Assembly (NCBI GenBank): GCA_963854835.1
Contig: OY978525.1
Location: 23,583,253 to 23,647,252, forward strand
Length of the DNA: 64,000 nucleotides
From: Megamerina dolium
Lineage: Eukaryota; Arthropoda; Insecta; Diptera; Megamerinidae
Reading direction: 5' to 3'
The notes under the pieces were generated by a model, which worked only from the letters and a program-made list of their open reading frames with translations, was not told where the DNA came from and searched no databases. Of this stretch, positions 23,109 to 35,707 are shown in pieces (within the stretch, counting starts at the first letter, position 1; every line of letters begins with the position of its first letter). The translations under genes were made by a program, and so were the position numbers.

Positions 23109-23545
23109 TGTAACGAGTATCGATAGTTGATTACTCATCACTATTGTGACTGACTCTATTGGCAGCATCGAAACGAATGTCAACAAAAAGAAATGAGCGA
23201 TAACCAGAACAAGCCAACGAGAAAGGAAGAGAAGAATCTCGATAAAGGAAGATTCTGGGGTGTTGCCAACAGAGTATAAATAGAGCCAGTGTTGAGGAGG
23301 AAAATCAATCTACTTCCGAACGTGATTGCGAAAACATTGATACAGAGGCAAAAGTTGCAAGTACATTTAAGTGTTATAGTAAATAGTTGATTGTAAACAG
23401 TGTTGATTGTAAATAGAGATTATTAAATAAATTGTTGCTGTATATAGTTGTACAAAATAAGTGTTGCAGTTATCATTAACAGAATCCAGTGATCGAACAA
23501 GGTAATTCAAATAGAATTAAACGTTCACAGAATAAAAACGTAACA
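23109..23545 (+). repeat. 3' LTR
   Basis: 437 bp; I found no difference from the 5' LTR when reading both in parallel. Followed by the ATAT duplication. Confidence 0.95.
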
Positions 23546-23549
23546 ATAT

Positions 23550-24068
23550 TAACGCTGTTAATTTGCAATGTATCAGTGAGCAGTGAAGCGTGAACGGAAA
23601 TAAAAATTAACTAAAATTGAATTTATCTAAAAAAAATCTATAGCAAGGGCATGGTCTTATTCATTTATTTATTTAATGGTTTTGCTTTGCAATTATATTT
23701 TTATGACTTAAAAAAATCGAACTGTTATATGAAATTCTATCATTTTTAATCAAAACTATAATTGATACTTTCACTATTGCGCCGAATGTCGAAGGGTTAC
23801 ATTTTTTTAAATTTCAGACTTCGTTTCCATTAATATTATTGATTACCGGGCGTTAGAGTTGAAGTTTAGTTTAATGAGGGTTAATAATGGGGGTCGGATA
23901 TACATTTAAATTCAATTATTCAATTTTATTCAATTATTTGAAACCTACATTCCCTCTCGGAAACAAAACTACAGGGATTTTCTAATGTAGATATCCCTGA
24001 GGTTTACGAGTGCTACCTCTATAGTTTCTGTGTGGAAGACGCTCTCTAAGAGAATAGTCACCGACACC
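23550..24068. other. non-coding stretch
   Basis: AT-rich, no gene. It becomes less AT-rich from about 23940, where it may be part of the decayed LINE that follows. Confidence 0.45.
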
Positions 24069-24106
24069 AAAATTCTGAGCTAGCACCGGTGCTAGCTCAG
24101 AATTTT
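24069..24106. repeat. perfect 38-bp palindrome
   Basis: The 19-nt arm AAAATTCTGAGCTAGCACC (24069-24087) is followed without any spacer by its exact reverse complement (24088-24106). Such a spacerless palindrome can extrude a cruciform. It sits beside LINE-derived sequence. Confidence 0.95.
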
Positions 24107-24109
24107 CCC

Positions 24110-24830
24110 CAAAAAAGTTGCTGTCTTATCGAATACTCCTACGGCACTTCAACGCAAAACGCTGACAGAAACTGCTCAATAGTTTCCTCTTCGTCCTCGT
24201 CATGACAGCTACGACAAAAAGCATTCGCTGTCAGACCTTAAACACTATTATGTCTTCCAAAAATCCAATGGTCTGTAAGGACGGCCACTAATATTTTTTA
24301 ATATTAACATTTAATATTTTTTCTACTCATTGACACTAGAGTACTAGTTCTCTTGCCGTCGAGAGTATCCCACATTTTTCTTGTGATCACAGAAATACTC
24401 ACTTCGCTCGATCTTATATTGGGTGTAGTAAGAAAGTCTTGTGTAACAACGAGCCTAAATGTTGCAAGCGGGATCCCTGTGTCGGGAGATGGTTTGATAT
24501 CGTGACGCAAAATCTTGTCAACTCATCCGCCTCAAAATTCTCCGAAATGCCCCTATTTTCGTTATAATGCTCCGAAATTCATTAAAAGATAGCCGACATT
24601 TAAGGGCAAGTGCAGATTTAATTGACGCTCCAGTGAGGAATTTGTTCGTGGATTCTCTGTACATATCCTTGATGGATACTGTAATACAACGGAGCCATCT
24701 TGCCGCTACAGTGATGGCCATAATTTTAATTTGAAAGATACTGTAAGAGTGGGAAGGCGCTAGATTAACTGCCCAAAACCGTGTGCGATGGCGAAGCCTT
24801 GTGGAGGCCCTATGCTCCAACTAGGAGTTT
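24110..24830 (-). pseudogene. LINE C-terminal fragment (zinc-knuckle type), decayed
   Basis: On the minus strand a short segment reads 'LVAVLTDHWIFGRHNSV' then 'ANAFCRSCHDEDEEETIEQFL'. This matches the pattern 'ILTGH..IG.....C..C..EEET.EH.L' found at the C-terminus of insect LINE ORF2 proteins (after RT and RNase H). Upstream (plus 24300-24520) comes 'TTPNIRSSEVSISVITRKMWDTLDGKR', which fits the segment before it. The part at 24520-24830 is open (100 codons) but I cannot place it in the protein. Stops and frameshifts are frequent. Confidence 0.6.
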
Positions 24831-26788
24831 AAAGGAGAAAAAAAAAAAAAAAAACTGTAAGAGTGTGGTAAACGGAACTTAAGGCTAATGCACAACAAAT
24901 CAGAAAAACTACCAGTTCCTACCTTGCCTTTCGGTATACATCTGAATAAATTCCATGCATATTAAAGAACCTCTTTTCACATCCATCCCTCGAGGAGGTA
25001 TAGAATGAGAATTTGTTCTCAAAGCATGATGGTGGTCAGTAACGTCCGAAATTGAAATACATTCTCGAAGAATTCTGGAGTGTCTGCATATTTCGTGTTT
25101 CCGGAATAACACTGCATAGGTCTGGTAGCTTAAGGCGGATTTGTTCTTAGAGCACTCATCATAAGCAACGTAGACATTTTTGCAACTTTATCCATTAATC
25201 ATCTGTAAACGTTTTTGCTCAAGAATTCCTATTGCGATAAATAATAAGTATTTGATTTTGGGATTCATATCCCTTTGTTACATGCGGCCTTCTTGCACTT
25301 TTTCTTTTTGCTTTAGGCTTCTAACTATCGCGCCCTAGATACCAATAATTATGTTCAGAAAAAATATGATGTAACAAAAATTAGTGGGGGCAAATCATAT
25401 TTATTACACTTCTCTAGGTACTCCAGGTAACATTGGTTGAAGGGAAATTTATAAAAACGTCAATTTTTGTGACGAAGCCCCTCTAATCTTCTAATGGATG
25501 GAAATAGAAGTAGCTCTATTTGAAAAAAGATATTAGAGGGGGAAGATGTGTGGTTGTCAGTCTTACATTTCAATAAGTTAAAGACGATTCTGGATATTTG
25601 AATGAATGTTCGAGCTTTCAAAATTTTTTGTTTTTTTACGAACGATATACGACCTGACCGAGTCAAAACAACCCAGAATTCAAATTCAGCGACACCAAAG
25701 GCTTATAGAGATGTTTAGATAGTCTGGGCTTCTTTTCAAATAATTAATCCGAAATTTAGACACAGAGGTATTTGTCATATTTGTTTAATAAATAATTTAT
25801 ATTATTTATTTTAAATATAATAACACGTTATAGCCATAGTAAATAAACTTACTACTTAAATTTATGTAGTATCTAAATTTTATATGAAATGTTTATAAAA
25901 AATTCGTCAACCAAGTCGCTATTTAAGTTACAGCATAATATTGACGATAACTACGAGCCTTTATTCTTAATAAAATACACTACAAAAGAGAGAAAAAGCA
26001 TTGCACGATATTATATTAGTACAATGTATTTACAATAATCAAGTACTCAATACAATCTAATTCGTTTTTGTATGTAATTCGGTTTATATATATGGACGTG
26101 CTAATTATTATAATAATTATTTATAAAATAATTATGGAAAAACTTACATATACTTTATGAATGCTTCAAAAATACTTGGAAAAATGTACTCGGACGCAAA
26201 ATTTATTGAAACATGCAATATCGTATATCGGAATAATACACTTCTATACTCAAGCACCGACACATACACTTAGATGCAAATAAATTCTATCTAAATATGT
26301 GCTATTTACTTTCAGTTTAATTTTTCATTGTGTATGCAAAATGTTCTTATAATTTTTGCACCTACTTTTATTTATTTATCTTTTAGAGTGGCACAATAAA
26401 CTGTTTACTATTTCTTTATTATTCTTCTTTATATTTATGTGTACATATTTAATTATATGCACATAAACATACATATGTATATTGTTATTTGTATTTAAAA
26501 TCATTGGTCGCTATTAGATGCCAGTGTTATTATTATTATTCCGCCAAGGAAAAAATAATAAACAGAACAGTTTAGTAATTTGAAATCTAAGTGAAACATC
26601 CATACATAAATATATATTTAAGTAACGTGCATATTGTTTTTAATTAATGCAAATACATAATTGTGTTAAACATTTTGAGTGTTATTAATCAAACGTGGTA
26701 TTCTATGAAAATCATGGCTGGTTTTGTTTATTAAATTTCTTTATTTGTTGTTTTCATTTTCAACATCGAAATATTGTACAAAGTGAAT
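24831..26788. other. non-coding stretch
   Basis: A poly-A run at 24838-24856 may mark an insertion end. I see no gene; short frames such as minus 25460-25666 have no recognisable motif. From 25740 on it is very AT-rich. Confidence 0.5.
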
Positions 26789-28197
26789 ACTTACGTACTT
26801 ACTTATGTTGCCATTACAACCGAAAATCGATTTAGGCCGAATCTAGCATTCTTCGCCAGCCAGCTCTTTCCTCCGCTAGCTGGTGCCAGTTAGAAATTCC
26901 AAGCGCTGATAAGTTCTCCAGTAATTGATCTTTCCACCAGAGATAAGGTCTTCCTCTTCTACGTTGTCCACCAGCGGGTTCCGAATATAATACCTTCTTA
27001 GCTGGAGCGTGTTCTTCTGTTCACTCGACATTACCTAGCCAGCGCAATCGCTGAATTTTAATGCACCTTACTATGTCGGTGTCGGCACACATCACATACA
27101 GCTCATGGTTGTACCTTATTCGTTACTCCGAACATTCGCTCATCTAAGGTGGAAATTGTCCAAACGTCGGCGCAATATGTAAATACAGCGAAAGGGCCCG
27201 ACGTCTCAATTGCGTACTTAGCTCAAAGTAACATTTGTTAGCAAGAGTGATCCCTCGGAATATCTCCAAGCTGACGTCATTACTGGTGTTACTTCAAAAC
27301 CATAGTTATCAACAGTGGCGTGGTGTCCAAGACGCTGGGACTCTGTGTTTGTTGATACTAGGTACTTCGTCTTGTCCTCGTTCACCGTGAGACCCGTTCG
27401 ACGCGACTCTCTTTCCAACTGTGAGAGTGCTGCACTGACTGCTCGCGTGTTCATGCGGATTATGAAAATATCATCGGCAGACGCTAACAGCATGACACTT
27501 TTGTTGAAGATAGTGCCATTATTATTTTTTCCATAATAAGATTGAAGCAGTCGCACGATAACGAATCACCTTGTATGAAACCCCGTTCGGTAACGGCGGG
27601 GAGAGGGTCTTCCCAATTTTCACTGCACAACGGTAGTTACAGGTCCATTCTGCAAAGCCGAATGAGCTTCGTGGAAATACCGAACTCTGACATTGTTGTG
27701 TAGAGGTAATCCCTTACCGGACTGTCGAAAGCGGCTTTATAATCAAAAAATAGATGGTGTATGTTGATCTGGTCGATGGTGGATTTACCAGGTCTGAAAC
27801 TACATTGATACGGTCCACTCAAGTTGTTAACGGTAGGCTTCAACCTTTCACACAGTACGTTCGATAGAACCTTGTATGCGATACTTAGGAGACTTATTCC
27901 ACGGTAGTTGGCGCAAATTGTTGGGTGTCCTTTCTTATGTACGGGACACAGAACACTGAACCCCCAATCATTGGGCATGCTTTCATCCTATCATATTCTG
28001 CTTATAAGCTGGTGCGTGCTGGTGAACACCTCTTCGCCTCCGGTCTTGAACAACTCGGCAGGCAGGCCATCAGTACCGGCAGCTTTGTTGTTTTTCAGTC
28101 TAGAAATTACTTCTCTGACCTCATCATGATCGGGTGGTGAAACATCTATATCATCATCCGTGATTGGGAAGTTCGGGAGATCTCCTCCACTGACTAT
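26789..28197 (-). pseudogene. LINE reverse transcriptase, decayed copy 1
   Basis: Minus strand, in order: 'LKNNKAAGTDGLPAELFKTGGE' (fingers), 'FSVLCPVHKKGHPTICANYRGISLL' (about 27910-27970), 'YQCSFRPGKSTIDQ', 'MSEFGISTKLIRLCRM', a catalytic-like 'ASADDIFII' (canonical YADD altered to SADD), 'GLTVNEDKTKYLVS', then the C-terminal part 'RIRYNHELYVMCADTDIV', 'RRRGRPYLWWKDQ' and 'SALGISNWHQLAEER'. Several stops and frame changes. The 3' end runs into a TAAGTAAGTA-like tail (plus about 26789-26812). This is the same LINE family as 60869-62125 and 50890-52250. It is not active. Confidence 0.85.
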
Positions 28198-30801
28198 ATT
28201 GAAAAATATATATATACATAAATTTAACGTAAATCGGATCAGTTTTCATTGAAAAATCTTCGGCTGACTTTGACTAATTTTTTCACAGATAAAATATTAA
28301 TATTTGGGCAAAGCTATTACGAATATAAACCTACATAACTGCATTATTAGATTTTTGCATCACAGTGGTCGAAAAATGGAGTTTTATACTCGTAATCCTA
28401 CTGTGCAGCGTCGTAAATTATTCAGCTGTATTACGAAAATCAGCGTTAATCGAAAGAAATAATCTTTAGAAAATAAATCTAAAGAATTGATTTTATCCTT
28501 TTCAGTGAATTTCAACTTTATTGAAAAATTACCCGAGGTTTTACCATTTATTGTATAGATGATAAATGATCGAAACTAAGAAGTCTTGAGGCAAAATAAT
28601 GAGTAAGCCATTTCCATACATCTACACCTTTTGTGAACCGAAGATCAGCCAAATGCCACTGTATTGATCTGAATAAGAGTAGTCGGAAGATTATAAGTCT
28701 GGACAATAAGCCGCATGTTGAAGATCTTCGCACCTGAAAGAGAAGATGAGTTCCTGGACAGGTTTTACTGTATAGAGGTAAGAATTCTCATGCAGCAATA
28801 TCTCTTTCCGATTTCCTTGGCCCACAATTGATATTTTTCTCCAGAACATCACCTAATTCGAACCGTTGGATCTGATCATCTTCAGCAATAACAGCGTTCA
28901 ACGTTCCAGAAGAGGTAAATTACTTATTTTCAATCCCATCAGATATAAAGTAACACTTTCTGGCCAGAAATATTTAGTTTTTCAACAGATATTGTCATCA
29001 AGTAAAACTTAAAGTTTTTTGTCTTCAAAATGATTTGCTTTATTTTGACATGTATCGTTCTCAAGATAAAAATATCCTACATAAAACTTATTAAAACGTC
29101 TCCGAATAATCGAAGCACTCATAGAATTAACACCCCAAACCATATTAATAATTCCTGTAGTAGCTTCAACAACATTTTCTTCAATTTAAAACAAAACAAC
29201 AGGGACGCTCTTAAATTTTGCTTCGAAACATCCATCTCTTAAAAATTAAATACGCACTTAACAATTGCTTATAATAAACTGAAACTTATATCACATAAAC
29301 AGCAATGATTACATAAATAGTATTTCCAAAATGGCGTGTGAATTGATGCGTCTAAGTATATTTTTTGCAGGCAATTTCAGTGCTTATTTAATTTCTATTT
29401 GTATATCTATTAATTTTTTACTCTATTGAACCACCTGGTATTTTTATAGTTCAGTTTTCCTATATTAATATTTCAACGACTCATGTGACAACAGAATATC
29501 TATAATGTTTTTTAGGCATAACTAGTAAATCTTTGGTATAGGAATTAATGGGGAATGTAGTCAATGTACATTACGTTGCTCAAATTCAAATATTAGAAAA
29601 TTCCCTACGAAAGGAACAAACGATAAAGTGATGATCTATTTTAATTGAGTGCATATTTAATTGGTTTAAAATGTGTTTAGATATATACACACAAAAATAT
29701 GTATATATTAGAATTAGCGTTAAATAAAATCATTTGAATAACATTTTATTTTACATACATATTTTACTTAATGTTGTCGCAATACAACGCGGTACCAGTT
29801 AATCGGATTTGTACCAATTATGAATTTATTATAATCCGGTTTCAATATAACGCGATAGAAATTAATCGCATTATATGACGGTTGACTGATTCAGATATTT
29901 TTCTCTTTTTTTAAACGAATTCGTTTTTAAATCTGTATATTACAAATTTTAGTTGATTTTTATTACTACTAACCTTCAGCTAAACACAAAGGTATCACAT
30001 CCAATCTTTAAGAATTTGAATACAACAAATATTATTTAAATAAAATTCAGTAATTTCAATTTTTGTGGAAAAAAATACCGAACGAAAAACCATTACTTTA
30101 AGGACATTCCAAATAAATTATTAATTATTTATTCGATGCCCAGGATAATTTTTATATGACTTTCACTTTTAACACTGCACAAATTATAGTAAAAATTGTG
30201 ATTGTCACCTGTGTTATGTGCACTCATTGCATTTGGCGACATGTCAGCATGTGTCAATGTGTACTACTTACATACACATGTATCTATACATATTTTTCGG
30301 TTACATTTATAATTTACAAATTGCTGTTATTACACAACACATATCACATGTACCATATGTATGTATGTCCGTAAATACATACTTACTTTCCATTACTCAG
30401 CTATATTCATAGCTACCTACCGTGACGAGAAAAAACTTGGAACACCTTTTTACTCATAAATATTCAGCTATTATTCAAATGTTCTTAAGAGACAACATAA
30501 AAGTTAGACGGGAGTACTAAAAAATGTCGCTTACTTCCTATCTCATACCTGATGTACCTTCGAAAGAGTTAAGTTTTCTAACGACTTTGATCAAAAGAGT
30601 ACTTACTGGATATGTTTCAACTTCAATATTAAAGGCAATTTCATGTAGATGGGCCACCGTTACACCAGAAAAACAGTTTTCTTATATGTATTATTAGAGT
30701 ACCACTAGAAAATATTAAAATGTTTAGCTTCGAATTGTTTAGATCTTTTTAATAAATTTCCCTAATCAGAAATCTATTAAAAACTCGAAATTATATTTAA
30801 G
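28198..30801. other. non-coding stretch
   Basis: No gene recognised. AT-rich; short frames have no motifs. Confidence 0.5.
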
Positions 30802-30813
30802 TAATAACTTGAT

Positions 30814-31191
30814 GGGTGGGTTCCGTAGCTCAGTGGTTAGTGTGTTGCCTTCTGATCTGTAGGTCGTTGGTTGAATCCACGGCTGGAGCATAACAAATTT
30901 AATATCGAAAATATTTTTCTTTCGAACGGTAGCCATCTGACGGCAAGCAATTGATAATTCTTCCGGCAGTAACAAGTTGCCATGGAAAAGCTTCTAAAAA
31001 AATTCTGTGACAAAGCTCAGAAAAAGTGATGTCGCAAGAGTTCTGCCGGTTCGGAACCGGCTAAAATAAGTAGGTCCCTTCTAATACTGTCCAAAATTTA
31101 ACACGCACAACAGTAATGGAAGAGAAGTTCGGCCAAAGAGCCCTTCGGGGCTTATAAGTGCAATATATTTATTATATTTTTTAATAACTTG
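30814..31191 (+). repeat. tRNA-derived SINE, full copy with 12-bp target duplication
   Basis: A 378-bp copy, the longest of the standard type. Head GTAGCTCAGTGGTTAGTGTG, box B-like GGTTGAATCC, body as in 8534-8897, then CTCGG-type 3' hairpin AAAGAGCCCTTCGGGGC. Flanked by TAATAACTTGAT (30802-30813 and 31192-31203). Confidence 0.9.
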
Positions 31192-31276
31192 ATAAAACTT
31201 GATATATAACTATGAATACGCTCTATTGACAATAATACTTACTTATTCATTAAATCATTTAATGTTAAGTAATATT

Positions 31277-31303
31277 TAATCTAGGTAATAAATACCTAGA
31301 TTA
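31277..31303. repeat. 11-bp inverted repeat
   Basis: TAATCTAGGTA (31277-31287), a 5-nt loop, then TACCTAGATTA (31293-31303). It could form a hairpin; no function assigned. Confidence 0.6.
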
Positions 31304-32833
31304 CTTAGCCCCATTATCAGCCCCATTGTCATAAACCCTCATATAGCGGTCTCTTAGCCTAGGCGAGATCTGTCATTAAAACAGCGGCCACAATACCTTC
31401 ACCTAACCTAATGTTGCATAGCAAAATACTGCCAAGAAGCCAGGATTATCTTTGCATTTGTCTTTCAAGCACATCGTTCAAACCATTACAGCCAGAAGTT
31501 GATGAAAAAACAAAAGTGTCGAGCAAATACCCAGAACTATATTCGGCATTTGCATTCTACAAGCTTCTACGAATGACCACGCAAAATGTGTTTCTTTTAA
31601 GATGGTGGTGGTTGTATAAGATGGTTGGACTAAGTGGCAGAGCAGCACAAAAAATAATGGCACAACATCACAAAAGGCATCGTTAAAATAAACGATACAT
31701 ACAAGAATAAAGTATTATTGCAAGAGAATATACAAGGTGCCTTGTATTCTATACCTAACGCCATTTGCTCAAGTTTAGTGGGTTCAGTCCCAATAAGATG
31801 GAAATGCTATTCTGAAGCATAAATAATATTCTACAAAAAGTTTCCAATCGAACAAAGAAAGAATATACTTTATCTTCAATTCTATTGGTATTTTTCCACA
31901 TAGTCTCTTTGCACATTTTTAACTCGCAAACGTTACGTATTTCTCCGCAAATTAATCCTCCTCACTTGATGAAAATCGCTATTGTCAACTTTGAGCTTAG
32001 GGAACAAAAAAAGTACTTTAGGCTGCATATCTTGTGTTAAGCATTTCAAACCGTAATTCATATTCGCCAGGGAAACCGATGAGATGTAAGATGGCTTATT
32101 ATTTTGCGAAAAAAAAAGTGTTTCTGCAAATGCATTCACTTTTCTTTAATTTCTGCCTTGACTTTGTCAACTTAAGATGCCCAGTATGCTCCTATTATGG
32201 TCTTTGGTTTTTAGGGATAATCAATTAATATAGCTCACAGCATGAAAAACAGTCTCCACCACTTTCAATATATGAGAAAACGTTCTTTGGACATATTCAT
32301 AGCTTGAACTTTCACTCTAACTTTATTTCAAGGTTGTCTAATACTATTTGGTAAGTTTTTAGTGAATTAATCTGTCACAGTGATAAATGATGCTGCGGAG
32401 TCACCATACACAGCGCCCAACTTGATTTTGATTTGCGTGGGCATGTCTACTCGATACTCGAATTCTTCAATTTTCACGGAATCATTCACATCGACATCCA
32501 AACATCCGAAATGGCTGAAACTTTAATGAGGACCTCTCAAAAGATGCACAAATACATACCCTTTGTTAACGAGCGTTGCCATATTCATGTTAAAGTCGGA
32601 AACTTTTCAAGCCGCTCACGTTATGAACTCACGTGAATAATGGCGGATACTGTAAAGTGAAGCGCACGATTAAAGACACAATACAAATGAAGGAGAAAAA
32701 TACAGAGTAATCGATGATATTTCTAGAGTATTGCCAGATGAAAATAAATAGTCTAAGTGCTTCAGAGATGATTTATTGGCAAACAGCCAACATCATAATA
32801 CGAGTACGTTGAACAATGTAAACAAACTCAAAC
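31304..32833. other. non-coding stretch
   Basis: No convincing gene. Two frames of 64-91 codons on the plus strand (31411-31686 and 32433-32636) show no motif I recognise. Confidence 0.45.
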
Positions 32834-32835
32834 TA

Positions 32836-33763
32836 TAGAGTGATTTTTTAAGAGCCTTCGGATGTGAAACACACATAAAATTTAGAGAAATGTATGAAAT
32901 CTTTATTTGAGTCGGTAGAACGATCTATATAATTCAATGTTTAAAGATGATTTCATGTAAATGATGACCGCGGCAGCGCCTCAAATAGTTCATACTCTAG
33001 GTCCAATTTTGGCATACTCTATCCAACATATCGGCCGGTATCTCACGAATAAATTCTTCAATATTGGCTTCCAGTGCGTCAACCGTTGCGGGCTTGTCGC
33101 TATAGACATGAGCTTTAACATAGCCCCACAAAAAATAGTCTAAAGACGTTAAATCGCACGATCTAGGCGGCCAATTGATCGGCCCCAAACGTGAAGTAAA
33201 CTATTAACCGAACTCGTCTCTTAATTGGGCCATTGTTTCGCGTGCTGTGTGGCATGTGGCACCGTCTTGTTGAAACCACATGTCAGCCAAGTCCAGCTCT
33301 TCCAATTTGAGCAAAAAAAAGTTTGTAATCATCGCACGGTAGCGCTCGCCATGCACGGTAACGTTCCTGCCTTCGTCGTGTTTAAAAAAGTACGGTCCAA
33401 TAATGCCACCGACCTATAATCCACATCAAACAGTGCATTTTTCAGGATGCATTGGCAGTTCTTGCAATGCTTCTGGCTGGTCTTCACACCAAATACGACA
33501 ATTTTGATTGTTCTCGTATCCATTCAACCAATTGTGTTCAGCTTCGTCGCTGGACACAATTTTCCACTGAACACAACTTTCTTAACCGAGCATATCTTTT
33601 GATAATAAAATTCAATAATCTGCAAGCGTTGTTCGTTTGTAAGTCGATTCATGGTTAAATTATAGACTAAACTGAACATGTTTGACAGTAACATGTTACA
33701 CGAAAACAGCTGACCTGCCAAAAACAGTGTTTCCAAAATAAAAGTTGCTAAAAAATCACCCTA
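32836..33763 (-). mobile_element. DD41D-type Tc1/mariner element, internally deleted, ends intact
   Basis: 928 bp flanked by TA (32834-32835 and 33764-33765). Inverted ends TAGAGTGATTTTTTA (left) and TAGGGTGATTTTTTA (right, inverted). It contains the transposase relic at 32934-33652. The deletion has removed most of the DNA-binding half. Confidence 0.85.
32934..33652 (-). pseudogene. DD41D-type transposase, broken
   Basis: Starts 'MNRLTNEQRLQIIEFYYQ', then jumps to the catalytic half: 'SSDEAEHNWLNGYENNQNCRIW' (first Asp), 'MHPEKCTVWCGL', 'DMWFQQDGATCHTARET' (second Asp), 'INWPPRSCDLTSLDYFLWGY' (third Asp) and C-terminal 'RCRGHHLHEIIFKH'. About 41 residues separate the second and third Asp when the frame is followed through a break, which fits the DD41D group. 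Stops follow 'CGL' and 'DEFG'. Confidence 0.85.
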
Positions 33764-33765
33764 TA

Positions 33766-34482
33766 TATTATAAGAAACTGTACGTAAATAGAAGTGTTGC
33801 TTAAATATTCCAAATAAGCGTCGAATTTTATTTAGGGTATTAACATAATTCAGTGGTAATATAGGGTTGACTTGTAACTGAAATTTTTATTTGATTTGTG
33901 GAATTTTTTTAGGTGGTATTTCTAGCTAACTTTGCCTGTTCTTTTTTTTTTCTAACAGCATATTGTTAAGCTTATGGAGGTAGATACTTACCCCAATACA
34001 CAGATGCAATAAGTCAGATATTCGCATTGTACATTCATCACGCGATTTTATCAATATGTTTGTGTTGTACATCCAAGCATACATATGTATGTATGTGTAT
34101 GTAAGTGTAATTTATTATATCAAAATGACAAATTGAGTGTCTGTACAAAAGATAAATATTCATTTGATGTTTGTATTACATACAAAGTTTTTTTTTTAAT
34201 TTTTTCTTTTTTTTTTTTTTTGCATACATTAATCATATAGTTCTTATCGAATGATACTTAACTGTATCTATAAATGTATGTTTTAAAAAATATTGTATTT
34301 TGAAAATGAATTTGCCCCTCTGCTTAAATTTAATTATGCGTACATTAGAATTAAGTACAAATTTCAAGTATTTAAAGTAAAAAAAAGGATCACTTTCAAT
34401 TTCATTTTTTTTTTCGTTATTATTCGAGACAAAAAAAGATCGATATGTATTTAATAATTGATTGATCTCATATGATGCTGAT
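33766..34482 (-). other. 3' flank of the lectin gene
   Basis: Downstream of the lectin stop codon (gene on the minus strand). A TTTATT at 34111-34116 reads AATAAA on the minus strand and is a possible polyadenylation signal. Poly-T runs at about 34185-34220. No other gene seen. Confidence 0.4.
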
Positions 34483-35707
34483 TTAAAAGAGTGCACGATT
34501 GTTGTTGTTGATCACACCCTTATTGTATTGTTGTGCGCGTATCTCATCTTTGCCAAGAGGAACGGTGCCAACATTAGGCTCACCCAATACACGCATAGCA
34601 TTCGAATAGTCTGAATCAATTTGTGGTATTACTTGTTTATCATTGGGACGCAATGTACGAATTAAATCGGTAAGCGAAAGGAATGATTGACGATTTATAT
34701 CGTCATGATTAATGATCGAAGAATGCACGCCACCGACACCAACACTACCGCCGACGCCGCTGCTGCCACCAATATTCTTATGATTGGCAAAATGATGATG
34801 ACTCATTTCGCCACCATTTGCAGCAGCCATTTGTTGTATCTCTTGTGATATCTGCTTTAGGCGTACCTCAACAGTGGGCGCATCAGTACTTGTAGTTGTA
34901 ATTGCGTTGCTGCCGCTTAATTTCTCCAACGAATTTAGTACATTCTCTTTGCCATGTGAATCATCATTTTCTAAGAAACCACTTGATGCAGAATCATTAG
35001 CACTGCTCACAATACTATCATTGGCATCATCATCAACAACAGCAGCAGCAGCATCGTCAGCATCAGCAACATCATCAGCAGTAGCATTATGTTCATGTTG
35101 TCCATCATTGTCATTGCCATTCTTGCGTTCAACGCTCTTACTATTATGATCTTCTTCACTACCATCTTCATCTTCATGAACGGCAACACTCTCGTGTTCA
35201 TCATCACTTTCATGTAATTGCTGTTGCAATTGCTTAATTACCACCTGACCGCTTTCATCATGCTGATGTTGATGTTGCTGATGATGATGATGAGGACGAT
35301 GATGCAAATCATTGTCAGATAATGAGTTCAAATGATTTCTACCCTTAACATCATTCAATTCACGTGCATGTTGTTCGTCATAGCTGGCATCGATATGTTC
35401 GCCATCATCGTCATCGGCATTAATATCATCATAATGATCATGATCATCCGTTTGATCAGCGGCAGCAGCAGCACTATCCCATGCATCAGCTTGTGCGTTC
35501 GCATTCAACTTAAGTGAAACGAATGATGGTTGTGAATCAGACACACCACTATGATCTACTTGATGGTGATGCAATTGCTGTTGACTCGATTTAGCTACTG
35601 AAGTGGCAAATGTTGACATCATAATTGGTAATGGAGTGGTCGAAGTGTGAAAGAAGGGAAGTGCGCTCGCAACCGGTGGTCGTGTAGTAGTCGATGTAAT
35701 GGGGCGA
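34483..35707 (-). CDS. lectin gene, coding exon 4 (last)
   Basis: Acceptor AG precedes 35707. The exon continues the frame after 'SAQ' with 'RPITSTTTRPPVASALPFF' and ends 'NNNNRALF' plus TAA. It encodes residues 195-602, the low-complexity tail with His runs (HHRPHHHHQQHQHQH), Asp runs and Ala runs. The exon is open over its whole 1.2 kb in spite of its simple composition, which supports real coding. Confidence 0.85.

Larger units (their letters stand above)
17518..23545 (+). mobile_element. Ty3/gypsy LTR retrotransposon, complete
   Basis: A 6028-bp element with two 437-bp LTRs (TG...CA) in which I found no difference on reading. The 4-bp target duplication ATAT lies at 17514-17517 and 23546-23549. 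Order: LTR, primer binding site, Gag, Pol (protease, RT, RNase H, integrase), polypurine tract, LTR. This protease-RT-RNase H-integrase order defines Ty3/gypsy (Metaviridae). There is no third (env) frame. Both frames are free of stops, and identical LTRs imply a very recent insertion and a probably active family. A phylogeny of the RT would be needed to name the clade; the RT and integrase look non-chromoviral. Confidence 0.95.

Noticed and set aside
34874..35213. Open frames opposite or out of frame with lectin exon 4
   Set aside because: They are shadows of codon repeats (GAT/CAT/CAG) in the real exon, which is supported by splice phase and position.
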